Assembly: GCA_002419505.1 (NCBI GenBank)
Contig: DIGF01000012.1
Coordinates: 124,001-188,000 of the forward strand
Origin: Caryophanales bacterium UBA5729
Lineage (GTDB): Bacteria; Bacillota_I; Bacilli_A; Izemoplasmatales; Hujiaoplasmataceae
Direction of reading: 5' to 3'
DNA length: 64,000 nucleotides
The notes below the pieces were generated by a model. That model made no database searches. It was not told the origin of the DNA and was given only the letters and a program-made list of their open reading frames with translations. The position numbers were made by a program, and so were the translations under genes. Below, one piece after another: positions 57,470 to 64,000 of this stretch (its first letter is position 1; each line of letters opens with the position of its first letter).

Positions 57470-58069
57470 ATGAACAACCAACTTAAAACTGATATTGATT
57501 TTAATAATCTATTTATCAGTGAGAATTTAAAACGACTTAGACTTCTTAATAATTTGTCAACTGTCCAAATAGGTAAGGTTATCAATAAATCTAGACAAGG
57601 ATATGTCAATTATGAAAATGGATCTCGTGAGATATCGATTCATGATCTCATTACATTGTCCGGATTTTATAATGTCAATGTTGATGAACTCATTGGCAAT
57701 CCATACAGCAATAGAAACGATAAAAGACTGACCTTTCGGTCGTTTGAATATTTGAACAATGTAATTGAACCCTCCCAACAGATGGTATTATCTACCATAA
57801 ATGATGACGTAATTGTTGTTAAAAAGAACGAACTTGAAATTGATTTTTACTGGCGCACACAAACGAATCAACACAATCATGTGATGCTCTTTGAATATTA
57901 TGACAAAACATATACTTCGAAAGTGTTTTTAAATAAAGATAAAGGTGGAATTTTCTTCATCAATGATGAGCCTAAGTATTTTACAAAAGCAAATGCAGAA
58001 AACATGCTCTTTAAAGGAGTCTACATGGCTACATTGAATAAGAATTTTGTAATTGAAAACTTCTTCTAA
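57470..58069 (+). CDS. XRE-family transcriptional regulator
   Basis: A 199-residue protein starting after GCGAGGTGG. The N-terminal helix-turn-helix is LFISENLKRLRLLNNLSTVQ with NKSRQGYVNYENGSREISI (about 13-75). The C-terminal part (about 95-199) is strand-rich and could be a ligand or dimerisation domain; no Ser-Lys self-cleavage pair of the LexA/CI kind is evident. It is divergent from the peptide operon and lies before the recombinase gene, so it may control either. Confidence 0.85.
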   Translation: MNNQLKTDIDFNNLFISENLKRLRLLNNLSTVQIGKVINKSRQGYVNYENGSREISIHDLITLSGFYNVNVDELIGNPYSNRNDKRLTFRSFEYLNNVIEPSQQMVLSTINDDVIVVKKNELEIDFYWRTQTNQHNHVMLFEYYDKTYTSKVFLNKDKGGIFFINDEPKYFTKANAENMLFKGVYMATLNKNFVIENFF

Positions 58070-58184
58070 TTTTTTATGCAACGGGCATATAGTTTTAACA
58101 TGTCTATTATGCTAAACTATGTGTGGTAAATCAGATAAACATTGTCATATCTTTTTTCTTACAGATGACAAGAATCCTTTCGGT

Positions 58185-58210
58185 GGAATTGCTTAGGCAG
58201 TTCCTTTTTC
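58185..58210 (+). terminator. Terminator after the XRE gene
   Basis: GGAATTGC and GCAGTTCC pair (one G-U) around TTAG, followed by TTTTTCTTT. Confidence 0.65.
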
Positions 58211-58242
58211 TTTGCATAAAAAAAGCGTCAAAAATCAATAGC

Positions 58243-58416
58243 ATGAAAACAATTATAACAGATGAAATGAAATATAAAATTTCAAAAACAATTATATTAA
58301 ATTTGCTACAACAGCAGCTTATTACTGTTGATGAGTTTAATAAAGTTTTATACGCCCTAGCAAAAATATACAACGTGACAGATCATAATACTCAAAGCAA
58401 CACTATAGATGCTTAA
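58243..58416 (+). CDS. Small protein upstream of the serine recombinase
   Basis: 57 residues, MKTIITDEMKYKISKTIILN onward, then LLQQQLITVDEFNKVLYALA. It is two helices in a SHOCT-like pattern (short helix with LITxxEF). The frame extends upstream through a terminator, so the internal ATG is preferred, though no strong ribosome site is visible. Small proteins of this kind often sit just before large serine recombinases. A role as recombination directionality factor is possible but unproven. Confidence 0.5.
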   Translation: MKTIITDEMKYKISKTIILNLLQQQLITVDEFNKVLYALAKIYNVTDHNTQSNTIDA

Positions 58417-58475
58417 TGACTTGCTATTAATTGCTTTTAGAGTGATTAATGTAAGTACGAAAGGAGTTCAAAATT

Positions 58476-60200
58476 ATGCAAAATAAAACTGTAAGAATTA
58501 TACAACCAAAAGTTCATGTCAACCTAGACGATTTATCAAGACCCATATTAAAGAAGCGTGTCTGTGCATACGTCAGAGTATCAACAGACAATCTAGAGCA
58601 AAAAACAAGTTATGAAGCACAAAGAGAGGAATATACCAAAAGAATATCGGAAAATCCTGACTGGGAATTCTGTGGGATCTATGCTGATGAAGGCATATCA
58701 GGAACAAGCACAAAGAATAGAAAACAATTCAACTTGATGATAGCAAGAGCAAAGAAAGGTGAACTTGATATCATCTTAACAAAGTCCATATCACGCTTTG
58801 CAAGAAATACAGTTGATGCGCTCAACTTCATTAGAGAGTTACGTAAAGTTAAAGTTGAGATTTTCTTCGAAAAAGAGAATTTAAGCTCAATTGATCCTAA
58901 AGTCGAGTTCTTCTTCACGATGATGGCATCCATGGCTCAGGAAGAGGCAAGAAACGTTTCAGAGAACGTTAAGTGGAATGTCCAAAGAAGATTTAGAGAA
59001 GGTGTTCCGATAATTAATCATGCTAGGTTCTTAGGATACACAAAAGAAAAGCGTGGTGGTAATTTGGTTATAGAACCTAAAGAAGCTGAGATAGTTAAAC
59101 TCATATTTAACTTGTACATTGGTGGCTTAGGTCCTTCTGCTATTGCAGAAAGAATGATGGAACTTAAGTATAAAACAGGTGCTGGTAAAAGCCTATGGCG
59201 GGTATCGACTGTAGCTTCAGTATTAAAGAATGAAAAGTACATGGGTAACATGCTGCAGCAAAAAACTGTCAGTACCGATTATTTAAATCATACAAGGGTA
59301 AAAAACAAAAATCACGCACCAACATACTATACCGAAAACAGTCATGATGCAATTATTAATAAAGAAACATTTGACTTAGCACAACACATCAGAAAAGAAC
59401 GTGCTCAAGTCAGAGTCGGTGAAAACAAGAACTTATCAAAATATACAAACAAGTATCCATTTTCTGCGATGATCATCTGTAGCGAATGTGGTAGAACCCT
59501 AAAGAGACGTTATTGGAATTATGGTTCAAAGTCTCAAAGAGTGATGCAACAATGCGGAAACTACATTGATGGAAAAGCACACTGCAATGCCAAGGCGAGT
59601 TACCAGGAAGTCTTAGAAGGCACAACGATTCAAATGTTGAATGAAGTATTCTTAAAAGATTTAAACATCATGGATACAATAAAAAACGTCATCAAATCTA
59701 CACTTGTTATGGATGACTTACAAAATGAGATTGATGGGATGAATCTGGAACTTCAGGAAACAGAAAACATGCTATCAAACTTAATCGACACGAGAGTAAA
59801 AACTCCAGGATTTAGCGAATCGATCTTTACCAACAAATATAACGAATACACGAGTAAAATGAATTATCTATCAAAAGAGATATCAAAACTTGAACTTGAA
59901 CTTGAACATGTTAAAACTTTTGATACAAAACAAAGACTCGATACAATCAACACTTTGCTTAAGAATAGAGATTTAGTCATTGACACGCTAGATTCAGATA
60001 TCCTTGGATCATTTATCTACAAGATGATTTCGGTTAATCCTGGAGAAGTTGTATTCTGTGTCGCAGGGACAAAGAATTATTCAGATACTGAGTTTTCTGA
60101 TAATAGAAAAAAGTTTTTAAAACTTAAGCCAATCTATACCGGTGCTTATTACAATAAGAAATATGATAAATCGATGGATTATAGAGTAGTAATTATCTAA
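58476..60200 (+). CDS. Large serine recombinase
   Basis: A 574-residue site-specific recombinase starting after GAAAGGAG. The resolvase domain holds the catalytic Ser36 in YVRVSTDNLEQ, with conserved Arg residues in SISRFARN. The recombinase domain follows (about 185-300, RREGVPI-like FREGVPIINHARFLGY). A zinc ribbon has CSECGR and, later, QCGNYIDGKAHCNAK. A coiled coil (about 415-510) and a conserved C-terminal end complete it. It should integrate and excise DNA at specific sites, most likely the 44-bp sites in this island. It is intact, unlike its two stubs. Confidence 0.93.
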   Translation: MQNKTVRIIQPKVHVNLDDLSRPILKKRVCAYVRVSTDNLEQKTSYEAQREEYTKRISENPDWEFCGIYADEGISGTSTKNRKQFNLMIARAKKGELDIILTKSISRFARNTVDALNFIRELRKVKVEIFFEKENLSSIDPKVEFFFTMMASMAQEEARNVSENVKWNVQRRFREGVPIINHARFLGYTKEKRGGNLVIEPKEAEIVKLIFNLYIGGLGPSAIAERMMELKYKTGAGKSLWRVSTVASVLKNEKYMGNMLQQKTVSTDYLNHTRVKNKNHAPTYYTENSHDAIINKETFDLAQHIRKERAQVRVGENKNLSKYTNKYPFSAMIICSECGRTLKRRYWNYGSKSQRVMQQCGNYIDGKAHCNAKASYQEVLEGTTIQMLNEVFLKDLNIMDTIKNVIKSTLVMDDLQNEIDGMNLELQETENMLSNLIDTRVKTPGFSESIFTNKYNEYTSKMNYLSKEISKLELELEHVKTFDTKQRLDTINTLLKNRDLVIDTLDSDILGSFIYKMISVNPGEVVFCVAGTKNYSDTEFSDNRKKFLKLKPIYTGAYYNKKYDKSMDYRVVII

Positions 60201-60246
60201 CATGTTGCCACATACAAGATTTAAAAAATCATCACTATATGTAAGT

Positions 60247-60290
60247 AAAAAGAAGCTAAATCACCTTGATAAAGTAGGATAGCTTCTTTT
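60247..60290 (+). terminator. Terminator after the recombinase gene
   Basis: AAAAGAAGCTA and TAGCTTCTTTT form a long hairpin followed by a T-run on the plus strand. Confidence 0.75.
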
Positions 60291-60442
60291 TAATTTTTAT
60301 TACATTTATTTAAAAAACATATGACAATATATAGAAAAAAGGACTAACCAGTCCACAACCTTGTTTGTGAAAACATAAAGTGTATTTGAGCGCTTTATAT
60401 AGCAATTTATTAACTTTAAAACTAACGAAAAACATAAAAAAT

Positions 60443-60763
60443 ATGTTCCCCCTAACAAACCTCGACTATTATTTTTACTATAAATCGCTTAAAAATATGT
60501 TGTCACAATAGTTTCGACATGTTCCCACATTGTATCGAAAACAAAAAAAGAAGCGTTTTATACCATTTTAAGGTAAGAACGCTTCTTGATTAATTATTAC
60601 TATGGCTTAACTACGCGGTTTTTAATGAAAGCAATGTGATAGTCTCAACGTGCGTGCAGTTACTCCCATTGCTCGAAAATATGCCAAATAATATGTGTCG
60701 GAAACATATTTTTAGGCATTTTATGTTCCCCCATTCCAGACTTCTTTAACATCGGAAACATAT
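60443..60763. mobile_element. Module junction 4 with attachment-like site
   Basis: The site at 60630-60673 has AGCAAT, nine bases, TCAACG-TG-CGTGCA, nine bases, ATTGCT, centred on 60651/60652. Left motifs are ATGTTCCCCC (60443), ATGTTGTCAC (60497) and ATGTTCCCAC (60519). A minus-strand-polarity hairpin lies at 60549-60587. Right motifs are GGAAACATAT (60700 and 60754) and ATGTTCCCCC (60723). The gap 60201-60796 holds no gene. Confidence 0.75.
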
Positions 60764-60796
60764 TATACCCGAAAATTTGTTTTATCATCAAACTCA

Positions 60797-61666
60797 TTAT
60801 GCCAACTTTATGAAAATAGACCCATTTTTATAGTTTTCAATAAATGATTGATAGTAGTGTTTAACTTCATCTATACTGAAAGAAATTACTTCATTAAAAT
60901 CGATATATTTACATATGTGTTGAATCAGTTTGGCACCTAAATAATAACCGGCGTCTGAATGATTGTTATACAAAGCCCAATCACCAAAGTATCGCTGATT
61001 TTGAATATTCATTGTTTCTATGTCTTTTATAAAATCTTTCTTTAACTGGACTAAATGATGATCATAGTACTTCTTCCATTTTCCATCATCTTGATGAAAG
61101 TATGAAAAATCTCCAACAAGCATTTGTTCGAAGTACATTGCAACCCCTTCAGTAAATAATTGCCATAAGAATTGATCACTTAAGTTATTAAACGTTCGTT
61201 CTAGAATACCGAATTGCTTTTGATATACATGACCCAATTCATGATAAATTAATCCAATCATTTGGTTCATATTGTCCCAGTTTAGTTCGATTATTTTTTC
61301 AATTCCAAGTAATACCTTTGTTTGACCATTAATATCAGTCACCCATCCAGCTCCGTTACATAAGCCAAGATATAAAATGATTTCTACATCTAAGGATCTG
61401 TGAAAATGGCTGATTATATTTGATTCAAGGTTTTGTGTAATTTGATCGAATATTTCTCCGACTTTAACAATTCTACTTATATTCAAGAAAACATTATTAA
61501 GAATAGGAAGACATTTTGAATTGAAATCATAATCCTTGATATCTTCTAGAAACATCGATGAAGCATTAGGAATTACCGGTTCTATATAACTCTTCCATTT
61601 CTCAATAGAAAAAGATCCGTTAACATAAATTTTTTCAATTTGCTCAATCGCTTTATATGTTCTCAT
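60797..61666 (-). CDS. Putative gluzincin metallopeptidase-like protein (module 4)
   Basis: About 289 residues from the ATG preceded by GAAAGGAG. HELGH (in LIYHELGHVYQK, about 145) and the later FTEGVAMYFEQ give the HExxH...E zinc site. Downstream AGYYLGAKLIQHI matches the helix expected in peptidase-MA or DUF2268-type gluzincins. It is cytoplasmic by sequence. It follows a DUF4143 ATPase gene by 112 bp, the same order as in module 2, though the two peptidase-like proteins are much more diverged than their ATPases. Confidence 0.65.
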   Translation of the reverse strand: MRTYKAIEQIEKIYVNGSFSIEKWKSYIEPVIPNASSMFLEDIKDYDFNSKCLPILNNVFLNISRIVKVGEIFDQITQNLESNIISHFHRSLDVEIILYLGLCNGAGWVTDINGQTKVLLGIEKIIELNWDNMNQMIGLIYHELGHVYQKQFGILERTFNNLSDQFLWQLFTEGVAMYFEQMLVGDFSYFHQDDGKWKKYYDHHLVQLKKDFIKDIETMNIQNQRYFGDWALYNNHSDAGYYLGAKLIQHICKYIDFNEVISFSIDEVKHYYQSFIENYKNGSIFIKLA

Positions 61667-61778
61667 ACATACTCCTTTCAATATGGCATACTCCGATATC
61701 GTCAAACACGTTAAGTATTAGATCGTTGTATATTTGTGCATCACTCCAATTTAGTACTAAAAAATAGCGACTTCATTT

Positions 61779-63074
61779 TTAGTCTTTCAAACAACCAATG
61801 GGTACAATCTTCACGCCATCATCTCGCGTATATGCAAGTTCTCCACCGGTTATGACCATCAAGAAATCAGGTTCTCTTAGTTTGGGAGAGGATTCTTCGA
61901 GATTGTAATGCTTAATTAATAAAGAGAGTTTTAATAAATGCTTTGCAGCGTCTTCGATATCCTTGTTCCCAAGTTTATATTCAATGAGTGCATATCTTCC
62001 ATCACGTAACCTTAATACTCCATCCGCTTCTAGTCCATAGCGATCATGATAATATGATAACTCAGAGCCCATGGTTTGTGAATACACTTTTAAATCGCGA
62101 TTGCATAAGCTTTCGAAAATAAACCCAAATGTATGCAAATCTTGCATGAGCATCTCAGGGGTTAATCGTAAAGCCGCCACCGCGATAGAGGGGTCAATAA
62201 AGCCTTTTTTATTACTAGATCTGATGGTGGTTGCAGATCTGATGGCGGGATTCCAAGCAGGAATATCATCGATAACAAAGACTCTATTCAAAGCATTGAT
62301 ATACACATAGAACGTCGATTCAACAATCTCAGTAGAATTGGCATTCATATCTCTTAATATCGTCTTATTGGTGGCTAATGTAGAAATATTTCTTGCGTAC
62401 GATTGTAATAATGCCCGAACGCGCTTTGGATCCTTCTTCACTCCATCGACTGTTGAAACATCGGTTTCACAGATGGTATCCACATAGGATTGTGCAACAA
62501 ACAAACTTGCTTTATCACTTTTTTTACCTAGTGTCGATGGCCATCCACCTCTGCATGCAGAAAAAATTAATCGTTCAATCGATAGATCAGATTGAATTCC
62601 ATCGATGTTGAGATTTGTGTTATCAAACAAACTTTTAATGGAAATTTTGCCGTTCGATTCCCTTGATTCATACAGACTCATTGGACGCATCATCAAACGA
62701 GAAATGCGACCAACACCGGAATGCATGATTTGAGAATCGTCAATAGTCGTTGAACCTGTTAGAATGAACTGTCCTTCTGCTGAACGATCATCAACAACTG
62801 TTCTCACTGCATCCCAAAGCACTGGTGCAATTTGCCATTCATCAATCAATCTTGGAGTATCGCCAATCAAAAGTAGTGACGGTTTAGTCCGTGCCGTAGC
62901 GAGATATGCTTCTGTTTTATCAGGATCTTGCATCCTCAACACACTCTTTGCCTCTTGCATCGCTGTGGTCGTCTTGCCACACCACTTTGGTCCGACAATC
63001 AAAACAGCTCCCATAGCATCAAGATGGTCTTTTAACTCTGAATCAATAATTCTTTTATAATATTCCGTTGTCAT
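61779..63074 (-). CDS. AAA-type ATPase with DUF4143 (module 4)
   Basis: About 431 residues from the ATG; a TTG three codons earlier is less well spaced. Walker A is VGPKWCGKTTTA, Walker B is TPRLIDEWQ and sensor 1 is FILTGST. The C-terminal DUF4143 domain has GLEADGVLRL and YALIEYKLG, the PD-(D/E)xK-like layout. Very similar to the module 2 ATPase from end to end. Base composition is less AT-rich than its neighbours: 24 and 26 G+C in the 60-base lines at 62521 and 62701, against 19 at 52921. This suggests a different donor. Confidence 0.85.
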   Translation of the reverse strand: MTTEYYKRIIDSELKDHLDAMGAVLIVGPKWCGKTTTAMQEAKSVLRMQDPDKTEAYLATARTKPSLLLIGDTPRLIDEWQIAPVLWDAVRTVVDDRSAEGQFILTGSTTIDDSQIMHSGVGRISRLMMRPMSLYESRESNGKISIKSLFDNTNLNIDGIQSDLSIERLIFSACRGGWPSTLGKKSDKASLFVAQSYVDTICETDVSTVDGVKKDPKRVRALLQSYARNISTLATNKTILRDMNANSTEIVESTFYVYINALNRVFVIDDIPAWNPAIRSATTIRSSNKKGFIDPSIAVAALRLTPEMLMQDLHTFGFIFESLCNRDLKVYSQTMGSELSYYHDRYGLEADGVLRLRDGRYALIEYKLGNKDIEDAAKHLLKLSLLIKHYNLEESSPKLREPDFLMVITGGELAYTRDDGVKIVPIGCLKD

Positions 63075-63154
63075 TTGTTTCAACTCTTTGTCTTCATATT
63101 ATCTTATTTCCTTTCGAATGTCAATCGCAATCGGTGTTTTTTGATTATTAATGA

Positions 63155-63357
63155 CGGAGTACTTTGACAATTATAAACGGAGTACTTTGTGATGAAATGC
63201 ATAAGAATATCATTCAATAATCTTAATAACCTATATCCTTGTGTATTTGATAAAACTCAACTGAAGTAAATCGGATAATTACAAAGTACACTTGTTTGTT
63301 ATCATTGTGCATTTTTTGCTAATGTAATTGTGCATTATATCATGTTAATGTTGTGCA
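63155..63357. promoter_or_regulatory. Direct-repeat control region of the module 4 ATPase gene
   Basis: CGGAGTACTTTG occurs at 63155 and 63178, and (A/G)TTGTGCA at 63304, 63327 and 63350. Both series have a 23-bp period, as before the module 2 ATPase gene. A TATAAT on the minus strand lies between the two CGGAGTACTTTG copies, so bound protein would cover the promoter. Confidence 0.65.
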
Positions 63358-63451
63358 ACTTGTCAGTATTTCAAAAATGCTTTTTGATAGTGATAGAGGA
63401 CCACTATTGGGAACCAATCCAGGATGATATCTAATTATCTTAGAAATAAAT

Positions 63452-63802
63452 GTGTTTCCACTCACGAGGATGGCCTCTGTTTTCGTTGCTTTTTTTGGCT
63501 ATACTATGTTTCCACAAGGGACAAAATTTGCTCATTTAGAGAAAAAAAGCCATCTGACCCTTATTGAAGGTATCTGATGGCTGTCTTTATTGGATTCGTT
63601 AGATTTTGTTTGATTTAAAAACGTTGTCAAGTATGTGTCAAGTATATAACAAGCGCTATTTTAATGAAAGCAATGATATCGTTTCAACGTGCGTTGAGTT
63701 ACTGCCATTGCTAGCAAAAATGCAGAATATTGTGCGTGGGAAACATATTTTTCGCCATTTTATGTTCCCATTTACAAGACTTTTCGAACATGAGAAACAT
63801 AT
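63452..63802. mobile_element. Module junction 5 with attachment-like site
   Basis: The site at 63669-63712 has AGCAAT, nine bases, TCAACG-TG-CGTTGA, nine bases, ATTGCT, centred on 63690/63691. Left motifs are GTGTTTCCAC (63452) and ATGTTTCCAC (63506), with a hairpin of minus-strand polarity at 63550-63581. Right motifs are GGGAAACATAT (63738), ATGTTCCCAT (63762) and GAAACATAT (63794). No recombinase stub precedes it. Nothing more is recognised to 64000. Confidence 0.75.
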
Positions 63803-64000
63803 TTAACTCAAAAACTAGTTTTTCTTCATACTATCTAGGTCCACTTAATCAACACAGTCTAGATTATTTTTTTTGAAGATTGTTTTTATGACGTTGTTCA
63901 TCTTTCGATAAGGAAATTCTTATCAGTGAAATTAATAAAATGGGCAAATTCAAAAATAATAGAATGGCACAAAGAACCCACAATACATGTACCTGTGTAA

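Noticed and set aside
58123..58242. Upstream extension of the small protein before the recombinase
   Set aside because: It crosses the XRE gene terminator at 58185-58210, so the internal ATG at 58243 is more credible.
63606..63806. Open plus-strand frame of 66 codons
   Set aside because: It runs through attachment-like site 5 and its flanking motifs, which recur as non-coding sequence at the other junctions.

Overview
The window is AT-rich chromosomal DNA from a low-GC Gram-positive-type bacterium. Several genes end in TGA (xerC at 5552, csoR at 6173 of the 46-kb block), so the standard bacterial code is used and not the Mycoplasma code. Fermentative and anaerobic traits dominate: formate-tetrahydrofolate ligase, tryptophanase, arginine deiminase, superoxide reductase, paired ferredoxin-type MinD ATPases with a NifX-like protein, and a membrane pyrophosphatase with the signature of K+-dependent sodium pumps. 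No peptidoglycan genes, tRNAs, rRNAs or CRISPR arrays were seen. A standard-code Mollicute relative (Acholeplasma/Izemoplasma-like) or a deep Bacillota lineage fits; this placement is inference.

The layout is accessory, core, accessory. Positions 1-4560 form an island abutting the 3' end of rlmH. It holds a ParE/Phd toxin-antitoxin pair, an ABC exporter, a lipoprotein and a putative zinc metallopeptidase. The last codons of rlmH recur twice in the island as degenerate copies (97-119 and 2629-2651). This is the arrangement known from staphylococcal SCC elements, which integrate at exactly this place in rlmH.

Positions 4562-48766 are ordinary chromosome, mostly on the minus strand: rlmH-GNAT-xerC-trmFO; a GH13 amylase with a divergent LacI regulator; ogt, MATE and fhs; an rRNA methyltransferase; a capsule/exopolysaccharide control block (CapD-like epimerase, two-component system, CpsD and CpsC); two tandem uppP genes; superoxide reductase; a GltS transporter; a lipoprotein next to an ABC/FtsX system; the MinD/NifX/DUF5320 cluster; arcA and tnaA; a photolyase operon; csoR-copA; and hppA on the plus strand.

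Positions 48850-64000 are a composite island immediately after hppA. Five sites with the same 44-bp geometry (AGCAAT, 9 nt, TCAACG-TG-CGTTGA, 9 nt, ATTGCT) divide it into head-to-tail modules. They look like serine-integrase attachment sites. Module 1 carries a transglutaminase-like protein and a Fic protein. Module 2 carries a DUF4143 ATPase and an HExxH metallopeptidase-like protein. Module 3 carries a double-glycine-leader hydrophobic peptide with an ABC transporter, an XRE regulator and an intact large serine recombinase. Module 4 carries a second ATPase-metallopeptidase pair. Modules 1 and 2 end in decayed 3' stubs of a related recombinase gene, just before the site. Both ATPase genes share an unusual control region of direct repeats with a 23-bp period. 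The modular array, and the repeated ATPase-metallopeptidase pair it carries, is the best candidate for an undescribed system here.
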